Source: Akkermansia massiliensis
GTDB lineage: Bacteria; Verrucomicrobiota; Verrucomicrobiia; Verrucomicrobiales; Akkermansiaceae
Length of the DNA stretch: 64,000 nt
Reading direction: 5' to 3'
Assembly (NCBI RefSeq): GCF_023516715.1
Contig: NZ_JAMGSI010000002.1
Location: 1,224,504-1,288,503 of the forward strand
The position numbers were made by a program, and so were the translations under genes. Below, in pieces: positions 49,301 to 58,325 of the stretch (the first letter of the stretch is position 1; each line of letters starts with the position of its first letter). Below the pieces are notes generated by a model. It was not told the DNA's origin and searched no databases. It saw only the letters and a list, made by a program, of their open reading frames with translations.

Positions 49301-50766
49301 TCTACGACCTGCGGAACTCCAACCCGGACGCCCGCGTCTCCGTCAAGCTCGTCTCCGAGGTGGGCATCGGCGCGGTGGCCGCCGGAGTGGTGAAGGCCCA
49401 CGCGGACGTGGTTGTGGTCAGCGGCCACGACGGGGGTACGGGCGCCTCCCCGCTCACCAGCGTCAAGCACGCCGGACTGCCGTGGGAACTGGGTCTGGCG
49501 GAAACGCAGCAGACGCTTGTGCTCAACAAGCTCCGCTCCCGCGTCCGGCTCCAGGTGGACGGCCAGCTGCGCACCGGGAGGGACGTCGTCATGGCGGCCC
49601 TGCTGGGAGCGGAGGAATTCGGCTTCGGCACTGCCGTTCTGGTCGCCATCGGCTGCGCCATGCTCCGCAGGTGCCATGAAAACACGTGCCCGGTGGGCGT
49701 CGCCACGCAGAACCCGGCCCTGAGAGCCAAGTTCAGCGGCAAGCCGGAATACGTCATCAACTACCTTCGCTTCGTGGCGCAGGAAACGCGGGAAATCCTG
49801 GCTTCCCTGGGCCTCCGCTCCCTGGACGAAGCCGTCGGCAGGGCGGACCTGCTCTCCGTGAACCGCGCCATTGACTTCTACAAGGCTCAGCATCTGGACT
49901 TCTCCTCCATCCTGCATGCGGCGGAGGGGGACGGACGCAGATTTGACCCCTCCTTTGAAAAGGAACCTCTGGACAACTACGACCGGCGCCGCCTGCTCCC
50001 GGACTTGAAGGGCCTGCTGGAAAAAGGGGAAAAGACCGAACTCTTCCGCGACGTCCGCAATGTGGACCGGACGGTGGGCACGGAGCTATCCGGAGAGCTG
50101 GTGATGAAATTCGGCCCGCGCGGCCTGGCGGAGGATACGCTCACGGTGCACTTCACCGGATGCGCGGGGCAGAGCTTCGGGGCCTTTCTGGCGCCGGGCA
50201 TCACCTTTGAACTCGCCGGGGAGGCGAACGACTTCGTAGGGAAGGGGCTTTCCGGGGGCAAAATCATCGTGAGGCCTCCGGAAAACATCTCCTACGCTCC
50301 GTCGGACAACGTCATTGCCGGCAACGTCATCGGCTACGGGGCCACGTCCGGCAGCATCTTCCTGCACGGGCAGGCCGGGGAGCGTTTCGCCATCCGCAAC
50401 AGCGGAGCCAAGATGGTGGTGGAAGGCATCGGCGACCACGGCTGCGAATACATGACCGGGGGCCGTGTGGCGGTGCTCGGCAAGGTGGGCGTCAACTTCG
50501 CCGCGGGAATGACCGGCGGACTGGCCTACGTGTACGATGCGGACAACGACTTCGATCAGAAATGCAACCTGGGCAGCGTGGACCTGGAAACGGTCATGCC
50601 GCACTCCGCCGACGAGGCGGAACTGCTCCAGCTCATTTACGAGCACTACATGGCTACGAAAAGCCGCCGGGCCTGCGACCTGTTAAACAACTGGCCGGAG
50701 GAACGCGGCAAATTCATCAAGGTCTTCCCGGTGGAATACCGGCATGCCCTGGCCATGCATTCCTGA
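46327..50766 (+). CDS. gltB: Glutamate synthase large subunit
   Basis: The 1479-residue protein moves the amide of glutamine to 2-oxoglutarate. The class II amidotransferase domain has the nucleophilic Cys at residue 26 (ERDACGVGLVADLKNE), so about 25 residues are removed as a propeptide. A central domain and the FMN/2-oxoglutarate barrel follow (MSLGSLSPEAHETIAIAMNK, VVVVSGHDGGTGASPLTSVK). The 3Fe-4S ligands lie in CAMLRRCHENTCPVG. The C-terminal GXGXG beta-helix ends the protein. Length is close to NADPH-type GltB, yet no gltD lies beside it; the reductase subunit must be encoded elsewhere or ferredoxin is used. Confidence 0.97.
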   Translation: MNSDQFETGIPAPQGLYDFEQERDACGVGLVADLKNEPSHKIIEMGVTVLKRLMHRGAVGSDPDTGDGAGILLALPDEFFRLLLPNKLPARGKYGVAMMFGGCGHEEELEAAVTENGGRVIAWREVPVDRDSIGENARRTCPLIRQLFIDGSGFADQAALERKLFVMRREMERRVEGCYVCSCSSRSIVYKGLFLGTQIDGFYEDLRHERFKSPLALVHQRYSTNTFPTWSLAHPFRYLAHNGEINTLRGNLNHLSVREPHLSSALLGDDLQKLLPLIPPGQSDSACLDNMVELLAAAGRDLRHAMLMLMPQAWGVNYHLGPDVRGFFEYHSALMEPWDGPTAVVFSDGVNAGAMLDRNGLRPARYTLTTDDIFILASETGVADIPAEKVARKGRLRPGEMIYCDLVNHRLVSDAETKNEMARRMPYRRWVEQNKISVRSLFDSVSASAEMPDLAVHQRQFGFTQEDVELILRPMMMKGAEPLGSMGNDAPLAVLSGKAPLLFNYFKQLFAQVTNPPIDPIREELVMSLTTYIGNHPNILEETPEHARLIKMARPVITDEELNRLCNIREAGFPSARLPLQFPEGGDGNALRETLDSLAESAVGLVRSGVRILVLTDRNIGRGYLPVPSLLACSVVHRALAAAGLRSDVGLILETGEARETMHFALLLGFGATAVNPYLALATVTSLAAPQDCPLDVVKASGNYINAIDKGLLKIMSKMGISTLRSYRSSQLFEAVGLNRELIDEFFPGTVSRVGGIGLEEIAAECNQRAAQNAGKEGGLNAGGQYKYRKGGENHLWNPQTLQAFRAAVRDNDERKYREFADYSNHQAQHLCTLRGLFEFAPADTVPLEEVESADSILRRFVSGAMSLGSLSPEAHETIAIAMNKIGAKSNSGEGGEDEARYEPNARGEVRYSAIKQVASGRFGVTINYLRHASELQIKMAQGAKPGEGGQLPAHKVDPYIARLRHSMPNVSLISPPPHHDIYSIEDLAQLIYDLRNSNPDARVSVKLVSEVGIGAVAAGVVKAHADVVVVSGHDGGTGASPLTSVKHAGLPWELGLAETQQTLVLNKLRSRVRLQVDGQLRTGRDVVMAALLGAEEFGFGTAVLVAIGCAMLRRCHENTCPVGVATQNPALRAKFSGKPEYVINYLRFVAQETREILASLGLRSLDEAVGRADLLSVNRAIDFYKAQHLDFSSILHAAEGDGRRFDPSFEKEPLDNYDRRRLLPDLKGLLEKGEKTELFRDVRNVDRTVGTELSGELVMKFGPRGLAEDTLTVHFTGCAGQSFGAFLAPGITFELAGEANDFVGKGLSGGKIIVRPPENISYAPSDNVIAGNVIGYGATSGSIFLHGQAGERFAIRNSGAKMVVEGIGDHGCEYMTGGRVAVLGKVGVNFAAGMTGGLAYVYDADNDFDQKCNLGSVDLETVMPHSADEAELLQLIYEHYMATKSRRACDLLNNWPEERGKFIKVFPVEYRHALAMHS

Positions 50767-50806
50767 AAGAAGCATGCAGCAGTTTTCTGTTGTTTGGGTA
50801 AGCTGG

Positions 50807-50837
50807 GGGCCTCCGCGGGTGCGGAGGCCCTTTTTTT
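50807..50837 (+). terminator. gltB terminator
   Basis: Perfect 10-bp stem GGGCCTCCGC/GCGGAGGCCC (50807-50816, 50821-50830), 4-base loop and seven T residues. Confidence 0.95.
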
Positions 50838-50976
50838 GTTCTTTGAAGTCTTATTGGTCTCATTGCCGGAGCGTCCGCTGACCTTTTCAAGGTAGCAGAT
50901 TGGCCCTGAAAGCAGGAATGAAGTAATTTTCTGAAATCCGATATTAAAAAATAACTTTCCATTTGGTTGACTTTGA

Positions 50977-53598
50977 ATGATGCATCAATTATACAGAAAA
51001 TATCATAAAAGGATAATGAGTGTCATATTCGGAAATTTATGCAGTGCTGCCGCTATGCTGCTGATTGTTATGGGGATGTGGACTGAGGGGGGAATTGCCT
51101 TTGTCCAAGTGCCGGAACAACTGCCGGAATGCCCGGTGCGCTTTATCCGCGGTACCCTGGTGGCGCAGGATGGAGCTATATGGGCCGTGGGGGAGAGGGA
51201 AAGCGTTTACCGCCTTCAAGTCGGCGACAGGGCATACGAGAAGTCGTGGCTCAACATGGATTATTATTCCGGCTTTCCCAAAGGAAAGAATTTCACCTGC
51301 ATTGCGGAGGACAGGCAGGGCCGCATCTGGGTGGGCACGGACGACAGCGGCGTGGCCGTTTTCAACGGGAGGGAGTGGAAGACGTATGACCGCGGCAATG
51401 CCCTGAACGGAGAGCATGTTTATGCGCTGGCCGTCTCTCCCGTTTCCGGAGAGGTGGCCGTTGCCACGTCCGGAGGCGTGTCCGTTTATGATCCCGGGAA
51501 TGATTCATGGAAGGCGCTGGACCGGTCTACGGGACTGGTGGAAGACCAGGCGGCTTCCGCCGGCTTTGACGCCAGGGGGAATCTGTGGCTGGCCTATGCC
51601 TGCGGCGGTATCTCGTATTCACCGCGCAAGTCGGGGTACATGCAGTGGAAGAACGTGCAGGCGCCGTGGTACTGGGACAGCAAGCAGTTTGCCCGGCAGC
51701 CGTACCAGCCGTATGGGGACGGGCTGCCTTCCAATATCTGCAATGTTCTGGCCTGTACGGAAAAAGACCAGGTACTGGTAGGCACCTGGTCCGGCCTGGT
51801 GTACAGCAACGGCATCAGCTCCTGGCGTTTCTTGCGCGGCCGGGATTATGCCCAGAAGAATAGTAATCTGTATGGTTCCGCTGCGCGGAAGACGGCCGTT
51901 CCGGGTGAGGGAAATGCCAAAATGCTGTCGGAAGACTTCGTGTCTTCCATCCTCCGGCAGGGAAAGGATATTTTCATCGGCTACCGGACGCAGGGGGTGG
52001 ACGTGCTGGATGCTGAAAGGATGACGGTGCGCCGGAGAATCAGGAAGGGACTGGAAAATACGGATGTCCCCTCCCTGCTGGCGCTGAAGGACGGAAGTGT
52101 CTGGGCGGCGACGTATGGGAAAGGGCTTGTCAGTCTGAAAAAGGGTTCCCTGTCTTATCAACTGGACAGGAAGCAGCAGGACGATGAGATTCCGTTCCCG
52201 TCCCCGTCCCGGATGGAAGACCCTGCCGCAGTCCTGAGGAGGCTGGAAAAGCTGGGAGCGGATGCGCATGCGGGGAAGAGCATTGTGTTCCGCGGGGAGG
52301 ACTGGTCCACGAAGGGGGACTGGTGCGGGAGGTACGGCCTGACGCGCGCCACGCTGTGCGCCACGAATGCCCCCATGAGCAATTCCGAGTTTAAGGCCAA
52401 GACCGTGTCGTTCCGAACCCTTTCCTCCGTTCCGGGTTATCCCGGATACCAGGGGGCCGTGTCTTCTTACTGGATCCAGGGATTGATGGGGCTCAACCGC
52501 AACAAGGGGGATGCCCTGCGCTGGTGGGTGCATAGCATCAAGGAGAATGATAACCGCAACATTCTTTTCGATCCCACGGATTCCGTGCGGACGGAGGCGG
52601 AATGGGACGACCACGGGGAAGTGTATCCGGGCTTTGTGGATGGTCCCGACATTTGGACCGTTGTGGAAGTGCCGGAGGGCGTCCATGAAATAGCCCTGTA
52701 TTTCTATAATCCCAACGGTTATCTTTCCAATGAATCCAGGCGGGATTACGTGGTGGAAGCCAGAAGGCATCCTTCCACCTCCTCCCTCGTCTTCCAGTTC
52801 AACAATGTGGGAGACCTCGCGATAGGGGAACAGAACAAGTGGGGGAAAGTTCTTACCGCCGCCATGGAGCAGTGGTATTCCTTCCCGGTGGAAGCGCGCA
52901 CGCGCGTTTCCAGATTTGCGGGTTCCGGGGTTTATAAGAGGTTCATGTGCAGGAAGGGGGGAATCTACCTGTTCCGTGTTTGCCGCAACGGTTCCTTCAA
53001 TACCATTTTAAACGGCGTATTCGTGAATGAAAAGATTCCGTGGGAAATCCGCATGCCGGAGGAACTGCCCTATTATGTGGCCGGCCAGCTCGCGGGCATT
53101 GTTCCCACTCCAGAGAGAGTGAACGGAGCCACCCTGGGGCAGAGGGAGAAGGCCGTGTGCAAGCCCCTGTATGAGCTGCAATACACGCGCAAGTACCTGA
53201 CGCCTGCGGCGTGCAGCCTTCAGAACAGGTATATTCTCTCCCTGTGGCGGCAGGCCCGGGAGAACCGGGCGGAGGGCGGCTGCCTGGCGGATTGCCTCCA
53301 GTGGGAAGCCAGAGTCAGTGACGACCGGGTAAGGGCTTCCTTTGATGAAACCATGAAGCGCTCATGGGACCAGAGCCAGATTTATTACATCGGCAACCGG
53401 TCCCGGGATTTCATGCCTAATGCTCCGGGCACCGTTCCTTTCTCCCCCAGGGAACTGCGCCTCATGGCCAAGCTGCGCATCGACTGGCGGCAGTACCGGG
53501 ACGATGCGAAAAATCCTCCTGAAAAAACTGTTCAGGAAATGAAGGAATTCCTCAAAAAGGAATTATTAAAACAACAACAAACCAGAAAACAACAATGA
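50977..53598 (+). CDS. Exported beta-propeller (Reg_prop-like) protein of unknown function
   Basis: A signal peptide or anchor (VIFGNLCSAAAMLLIVMGMW) precedes several two-component-regulator-propeller-like blades: IAEDRQGRIWVGTDDSGVAV, LAVSPVSGEVAVATSGGVSV, FDARGNLWLAYACGGISYSP and LALKDGSVWAATYGKGLVSL. The C-terminal half (about 430-873) is not recognised; it lacks any histidine-kinase or regulator domain, so this is not a hybrid sensor. The end is Lys/Gln-rich. An ATG at 51016 is an alternative start, since TTGACT-16-TTATAC overlaps the first ATG, but the longer form gives a positively charged signal n-region. It overlaps the next gene as ATGA. Confidence 0.7.
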   Translation: MMHQLYRKYHKRIMSVIFGNLCSAAAMLLIVMGMWTEGGIAFVQVPEQLPECPVRFIRGTLVAQDGAIWAVGERESVYRLQVGDRAYEKSWLNMDYYSGFPKGKNFTCIAEDRQGRIWVGTDDSGVAVFNGREWKTYDRGNALNGEHVYALAVSPVSGEVAVATSGGVSVYDPGNDSWKALDRSTGLVEDQAASAGFDARGNLWLAYACGGISYSPRKSGYMQWKNVQAPWYWDSKQFARQPYQPYGDGLPSNICNVLACTEKDQVLVGTWSGLVYSNGISSWRFLRGRDYAQKNSNLYGSAARKTAVPGEGNAKMLSEDFVSSILRQGKDIFIGYRTQGVDVLDAERMTVRRRIRKGLENTDVPSLLALKDGSVWAATYGKGLVSLKKGSLSYQLDRKQQDDEIPFPSPSRMEDPAAVLRRLEKLGADAHAGKSIVFRGEDWSTKGDWCGRYGLTRATLCATNAPMSNSEFKAKTVSFRTLSSVPGYPGYQGAVSSYWIQGLMGLNRNKGDALRWWVHSIKENDNRNILFDPTDSVRTEAEWDDHGEVYPGFVDGPDIWTVVEVPEGVHEIALYFYNPNGYLSNESRRDYVVEARRHPSTSSLVFQFNNVGDLAIGEQNKWGKVLTAAMEQWYSFPVEARTRVSRFAGSGVYKRFMCRKGGIYLFRVCRNGSFNTILNGVFVNEKIPWEIRMPEELPYYVAGQLAGIVPTPERVNGATLGQREKAVCKPLYELQYTRKYLTPAACSLQNRYILSLWRQARENRAEGGCLADCLQWEARVSDDRVRASFDETMKRSWDQSQIYYIGNRSRDFMPNAPGTVPFSPRELRLMAKLRIDWRQYRDDAKNPPEKTVQEMKEFLKKELLKQQQTRKQQ

Positions 53599-54122
53599 AC
53601 AAAATTGCCTGTGCAATTATGGTTTCTCTCTCAGGGACCTGCTTCCTGAAAGGGGAAATAGCTCCGCCGGAAACGGAGTGGAAAGGGGCGCGCCTCATTT
53701 ATGAAGGGGTCTCCATCCAGAACGAGGTGACTCTCCCTCAAAAGGGGGTCATGTACCATGATGAGGATAAATTATCCTTCAACATTACAAATGCCACCAT
53801 CGAGATGACTACCAGCCTCTCCAAGAAGCCGCAATGCGGAAAGGAGTGGTGCTACAAGGGCATCAGCCACATCATTATCAAATATTGTGGTCCGATCGCC
53901 GAGCCTGATGACGGAGGGACCATCTACTTCGAGCCGACCTACAATCATCACGTTTGGTTTGATAATGACAAGTATGGACAATGGGGAATCATGTTCTCCA
54001 AAGTTTATATCATCACCCGCATCAAAAATGCGAATATCGAGGATACCAAAGACTATGGCATCAGCGGGGAGGACGGAAGCATCTTTTTCCAATACGTGGA
54101 AAAGATGATGGCTGAAATGTGA
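53595..54122 (+). CDS. Small exported protein of unknown function
   Basis: The 175-residue product has a short signal peptide (MNKIACAIMVSLSGTCFLKG) and a mature part rich in Tyr, Asp and Ile with four Cys residues, including the nearby pair in KKPQCGKEWCYKG. I recognise no family. It is translated with the propeller protein (ATGA overlap) and shares its terminator, so the two probably work together outside the cytoplasm. Confidence 0.65.
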   Translation: MNKIACAIMVSLSGTCFLKGEIAPPETEWKGARLIYEGVSIQNEVTLPQKGVMYHDEDKLSFNITNATIEMTTSLSKKPQCGKEWCYKGISHIIIKYCGPIAEPDDGGTIYFEPTYNHHVWFDNDKYGQWGIMFSKVYIITRIKNANIEDTKDYGISGEDGSIFFQYVEKMMAEM

Positions 54123-54176
54123 GCTGCGCCCGGTTTCCGCGGATGAAGATTATCGTCCGCTGATTCCGGTCATTCA

Positions 54177-54217
54177 GGCGCCGGAGGTCTGCAAGTGAGG
54201 GCCTCCGGCGCCTTTTT
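54177..54217 (+). terminator. Terminator of the propeller gene pair
   Basis: Perfect 11-bp stem GGCGCCGGAGG/CCTCCGGCGCC (54177-54187, 54202-54212), 14-base loop, then five T residues. The rest of the 335-bp gap to the GH20 gene holds no gene. Confidence 0.93.
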
Positions 54218-54400
54218 AATGCAACCGGAACCCGGGTTGCGCAGCTCCGGGTGAAGGCGGCAGCAATTCCGCTCTGCTTGATGGAAGGTACGGGCTTCCT
54301 GTTCGTGAAAGGCACCCTGTGCCTGGGAAACCTGATGGGATTGAAAAAGAACAATGCCTGGGAAGGATAGTCCAAGCGGCAGTATCCCGGTTGCTGAAAC

Positions 54401-54435
54401 AAAAGCCGGAGGGCATGAAGCCCCTCCGGTTTTTG
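54401..54435 (-). terminator. Terminator of the GH20 gene
   Basis: CCGGAGGG/CCCTCCGG stem (54406-54413 and 54422-54429) with A-rich left and T-rich right flanks, so it can act on both strands; it lies 23 bp past the hexosaminidase stop. Confidence 0.8.
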
Positions 54436-54457
54436 TTGCGGGTTGATTCAGCAGTTT

Positions 54458-56455
54458 TTAGGGCGCTTCACAGTACACCGTTCCGTAGGAGTCGCTGCCT
54501 CCGGCCCCCTTGAATCTGGCCTTGACCGTGTAGGATGCCCCTTGCCTGGCTTCCGGAACGTTCAGGATGTACTGGATATTTTTCTGATCGGTACCGCTCC
54601 TGCCCGAATGAGCGTCCCGGGCAATTTCCTTCTCACCTTCATACAGGGCCACGGATTCGATTTCAATGGCGTGTGCCCCCTTGTCGTAGAGCAGGGTCAC
54701 GGTGTATTTGCCGGGAACCTTGACCAGTTTGGTGACGTCGAACGAATGCTCCTGTCCGGACAGGTCGTCAGGCGTCCATGTGCCGATCTGCGGCGTGTTG
54801 AAAAAGTCGGACTTGTCTATCCGGTTGATCACATCCCCGGCGTACTTGATGCCCATCAGGTCCATGCGCCCGCTATATTCCTTCAAGCGCTTTTTAAAAT
54901 CCGGGAAATCCTTTTTCCCGGCAGGTGTCCAGCCCACTTCCGCAAAGGCGCAGGCCCGGGGGAATGCCTGGTGGTGGAGGCGCTCCGTATTGGCAATCCA
55001 TTCCGTCCATACCTGCGTCCCCAGCCCCTTGACCCTGGAATGGTACTGTTCCTCCAGGCCCGGGAAAATGGGCTCGAAGCCGTATGCCTTTTGCAGGGAA
55101 ATTCTGCCGTAGCTGTAATCAAGGTAAGTGGAGCTGTGGAGGGAATTGATGACCTCATGCCCGTCCTTGATGGCGTTTTTAGCCAGGTCCGTATTCCCTT
55201 TCCAGAAGTGGATGACGGCGTTCGTGTCCAGTTTGGTTCCGGCTTTGCCTCCGCCGTCCCCGTTGACGTCATGGCCGTAAATCTCATTCCAGCCCATCAT
55301 GCGGCGCCCTTTTTTGGCGACGATGCCGGACATGCGGTTGGTGAAGTACATCTGGACGTCCGCATAACTCTTCATGTTGTTCTTTTTCATGAACGCCTCA
55401 ATTTCCGGAACGTCCTTCCATTGCTGGGCATAGCGCACTTCATCGCCGCCGATATGGATGATCCTGCTGGGGAACAGCGCCACGACTTCGTCCAGTACGT
55501 CGGACAGGAAGGCATAGGTCTTTTCCGAGGTAGGGTCAAAGGCCGTGTTGACGATGAACGTGGTGGGCACTTCCCTGGGTGATTTCAAGCTCAGGAACGG
55601 GTACGCTGTGGCAGCCGCGCTGGCGTGGCCCGGCATTTCAATTTCAGGGACGATGGTGATATTGCGCCGGGCCGCGTATTGAACGATGTCCCTGATCTGC
55701 TCCTGGGTATAAAAGCCTTCATGCGGCGTGCCGTCGGACTTGCCGCTGTTCCACGTACCGGTTTCGGATTCCCTGCGCCTGGAACCGATGGTGGTCAGAC
55801 GGGGATACTTCTTGATTTCAATGCGCCATCCGACGTCGTCCGTCAGGTGCCAGTGCAGGATGTTCATTTTCAACAGGGCCATCTGGTCGATGATCTGCTT
55901 GATGGCTTTTTCACCGAAAAAGTGGCGAACCTCGTCAATCATCAGCGCACGCCAGGAGAACCGCGGGTAGTCCACCATGTTGAACGGAGCTCCGGAAATA
56001 TTCCACTGGACGGCGGATTTGTCCGCCTTCCGGTCGTGGAAAATGACGGGCATCATCTGGATCAGGCTTTGCCCGGCGTAAAAAATGCCTTTGGCATGGG
56101 CGGCTGAAAGAATGATTCCCCTGGGGGAGGATTGGATGGAGTAGGCTTCCTCCCCCTTCGCGGCCAGGGCCGGGTCCTTTTTAATGATGATGCAGGCGGC
56201 ATTCTCCGGTGCTTCTCCGGGCGTTTTAAGGGGGAGGGGCAGTCCGGTTCCTTCGCCGAGCATCTGTTGCAATTGCCTGGCGCGGTTCAGGAAAGCCTTG
56301 TCCTGCGTCGCGGTAATGATGGCGGACGCCGGCGTGAGCTGGGCAGGCTTCCCGTGGAACACCGTGATTTCTGCCGGTTTCGGGATAATTTGTTCTTGCG
56401 AAAATGCCGCGGGAAGGCAGGCGGACAGAACGAGCGCGGGAATAAGGAACTTCAT
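54458..56455 (-). CDS. Secreted beta-N-acetylhexosaminidase (GH20)
   Basis: The 665-residue enzyme removes terminal beta-linked GlcNAc or GalNAc from glycans such as mucin O-glycans. A signal peptide (MKFLIPALVLSACLPAAFSQ) supports the ATG at 56455. A GH20b domain (about 20-150) precedes the catalytic barrel, which contains HWHLTDDVGWRIEIKKYP, VPEIEMPGHASAA and the catalytic Asp-Glu pair in IIHIGGDEVRYAQQW. A C-terminal beta-sandwich (about 540-665, EHSFDVTKLVKVPGKYTVTL) looks like a carbohydrate-binding or structural module. It is monocistronic with its own terminator. Confidence 0.95.
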   Translation of the reverse strand: MKFLIPALVLSACLPAAFSQEQIIPKPAEITVFHGKPAQLTPASAIITATQDKAFLNRARQLQQMLGEGTGLPLPLKTPGEAPENAACIIIKKDPALAAKGEEAYSIQSSPRGIILSAAHAKGIFYAGQSLIQMMPVIFHDRKADKSAVQWNISGAPFNMVDYPRFSWRALMIDEVRHFFGEKAIKQIIDQMALLKMNILHWHLTDDVGWRIEIKKYPRLTTIGSRRRESETGTWNSGKSDGTPHEGFYTQEQIRDIVQYAARRNITIVPEIEMPGHASAAATAYPFLSLKSPREVPTTFIVNTAFDPTSEKTYAFLSDVLDEVVALFPSRIIHIGGDEVRYAQQWKDVPEIEAFMKKNNMKSYADVQMYFTNRMSGIVAKKGRRMMGWNEIYGHDVNGDGGGKAGTKLDTNAVIHFWKGNTDLAKNAIKDGHEVINSLHSSTYLDYSYGRISLQKAYGFEPIFPGLEEQYHSRVKGLGTQVWTEWIANTERLHHQAFPRACAFAEVGWTPAGKKDFPDFKKRLKEYSGRMDLMGIKYAGDVINRIDKSDFFNTPQIGTWTPDDLSGQEHSFDVTKLVKVPGKYTVTLLYDKGAHAIEIESVALYEGEKEIARDAHSGRSGTDQKNIQYILNVPEARQGASYTVKARFKGAGGSDSYGTVYCEAP

Positions 56456-56686
56456 GAATACTGTCTTGGATACAAATCCTGCTGACACAATCTTTCAATG
56501 GAGGTTTGTTTTTTTGCTCTGGAGGCTGCATATTGTTTTTTCCATGGTGTCCCATTTTCAGAAGGCATTTTATCCGGCTGCGGGCGGAGTATCGGCTTGC
56601 AGTAAAAAACGGAGCGGGAGTACAACATGGAAGGATGCCGTCCTCGTCCGGATGCGCCGCCCCAGAAAACGCCTGTCCAACCATAA

Positions 56687-57481
56687 ATGAATATGAAAAC
56701 GAACACTGCGACTCAACTATTGCTGGCGGCCTGTGCGGGTGTGCTGTCATGCCCCGGCGCCTGGGGTTCCACGACGGTTTGCCAGGATCAGTCCTACTAC
56801 CTGAAGACGGCCTGCCCCCATCCCCTTTCCCTGGCCGGCCCCACGGATGACCGGGTTTATCTGCGCTTCCAGACGGGATGGGCCAGCAAGTACGAGTGCG
56901 AGGGTCTTGACCTGTGGGACGGCTCCCTGTGCATGTTCGTTCCAGAAATACAGTACAAGGAATGGGTGGGGAAGATATGGTACGGCGTTTCCACGGACCA
57001 CCGGAACCATGCGGAATTAAAGTACCGGCTGGATTACATCAAGGAGCTGGGGAACTGGACGGTGATGCCCTGGTATGAGCACAGCTTTGTTTTTCCGGGG
57101 GACAAGGGCATCCCGCGCCCCGGCCTGAAGACGACCTATCATTTTTCCGACCGCTGGTTCGGCGGCACGGACCTCTACTGGCAGTATAACAACCATACGT
57201 TCCGCGGCTATTACGCCGTGTTTGCGGGGCTGCACGAGGAGATCGCGGATTGCGTGAGGGTGGATGCCGTGGTGCGTTACGGCTACAACGGGGGGTACGT
57301 GGGCCCGGTGGTGCACCACGGATCCAACGCCCTGGATTACAACCTGAGTTTTACCTTCCGCGCTACCTCGCGCCTGACCGTGGAATTGTTCACCAACTAC
57401 AGCCAGGCGCTGACCGTGGTGAAGCAGAGGGACCTGGGGGATGATTTTTATTACGGCATCAACCTGAAATATACGTTCTGA
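56687..57481 (+). CDS. Outer-membrane beta-barrel protein
   Basis: The 264-residue protein has a signal peptide (LLLAACAGVLSCPGAWG) and then alternating amphipathic strands rich in Tyr/Trp (for example KIWYGVSTDHRNHAELKYRL). The C-terminal residue is Phe in YGINLKYTF, the outer-membrane targeting signature. About 10-12 strands are suggested. I do not recognise a family or substrate. An alternative ATG is at 56693. It stands between the divergent GH20 gene and the convergent M15 peptidase. Confidence 0.75.
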   Translation: MNMKTNTATQLLLAACAGVLSCPGAWGSTTVCQDQSYYLKTACPHPLSLAGPTDDRVYLRFQTGWASKYECEGLDLWDGSLCMFVPEIQYKEWVGKIWYGVSTDHRNHAELKYRLDYIKELGNWTVMPWYEHSFVFPGDKGIPRPGLKTTYHFSDRWFGGTDLYWQYNNHTFRGYYAVFAGLHEEIADCVRVDAVVRYGYNGGYVGPVVHHGSNALDYNLSFTFRATSRLTVELFTNYSQALTVVKQRDLGDDFYYGINLKYTF

Positions 57482-57524
57482 CGCCCGGGCCGCTCCGGTG
57501 CCGCCTGGGGGCTTCCGCGCACTT

Positions 57525-58124
57525 TCACGGCCTGGCGAACTGGAAGTGCATCCAGTCGTAATTTCTCTCGCGTCCCAGGGAAAAGGCCCCCTCCTTTTCC
57601 ACGATGGACCAGAAGGCATCGTATTCCGGTCCGGAAAAGACGGCTTCCGGCGTGCTCATGTACAGGGTATTGCGTTCGGGGTCCATGTCTATCGCAATGC
57701 CCCACGCGTGCAGGGACGGGCGGGAGCCTCCGCGGATGGGGCGGTTGTTGAAGCAGCCTCCGTAAACGTCCAGCCGCAGTTCGCGGATGCGCTCCATGCC
57801 GTAATGTTCCAGCGTTCGCTGGAAAATCCTGGTGAGCGGCACGGCGATGAAACGGTGGCAGGTAATGGACGCAAGCTCCGTGTCCGGGGACCAGGACGGC
57901 CTCAGCGGATAGGGCAGCGGAACCGTGACCAGGGAGGCCGGGTCCCCCGGCTGTCCGAAGATGGAATGGCCGGAAAGCACTTCCCGTTCCGCGGGCCAGA
58001 CGGAGGCGGGATGTTTGAGGCCGTACAGCTGGCTGCCTGAAATGACGCAGGCAATCAGCAGAAGCGCCTGCTTCCGGAGGCGCGGGGATAGCCGTGGCGG
58101 AGGTTGCGGCGTGCGGTCAGGCAT
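57525..58124 (-). CDS. M15-family peptidase (VanY/D,D-carboxypeptidase-like)
   Basis: The 199-residue protein has a membrane or signal segment (QALLLIACVISGSQLYG) and an M15 zinc-peptidase core: RLDVYGGCFNNRPIRGG, SLHAWGIAIDMDPERN (His and Asp ligands) and DWMHFQF (third ligand His with the catalytic acid region). The family trims D-Ala or cleaves peptidoglycan stem peptides. It is short and lacks a peptidoglycan-binding domain. Phage-type endolysin relatives exist, but nothing phage-like is nearby. Confidence 0.8.
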   Translation of the reverse strand: MPDRTPQPPPRLSPRLRKQALLLIACVISGSQLYGLKHPASVWPAEREVLSGHSIFGQPGDPASLVTVPLPYPLRPSWSPDTELASITCHRFIAVPLTRIFQRTLEHYGMERIRELRLDVYGGCFNNRPIRGGSRPSLHAWGIAIDMDPERNTLYMSTPEAVFSGPEYDAFWSIVEKEGAFSLGRERNYDWMHFQFARP

Positions 58125-58325
58125 GGGAAAAGGGGTTGGGGTTCTTCCGGTGTAGCAGGTTTCCGGCGCGGTGCAAGACCTTTGCCGGGCAGGCGCCTTC
58201 TCCGGAGGGAGCGGCCTTCCGCGTCTTGCGGCCCTTCACGGATGAAGCACTGCAGGTATTTTCTGCGGCATCGAACATCCGGAGGCGTTTTTTTGTCACA
58301 ATGGAATAATATTGCCGCTTTGCCC

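Noticed and set aside
46297..49917. A 1206-codon open frame antisense to gltB
   Set aside because: Shadow frame; it would also cover the gltB leader and start codon.
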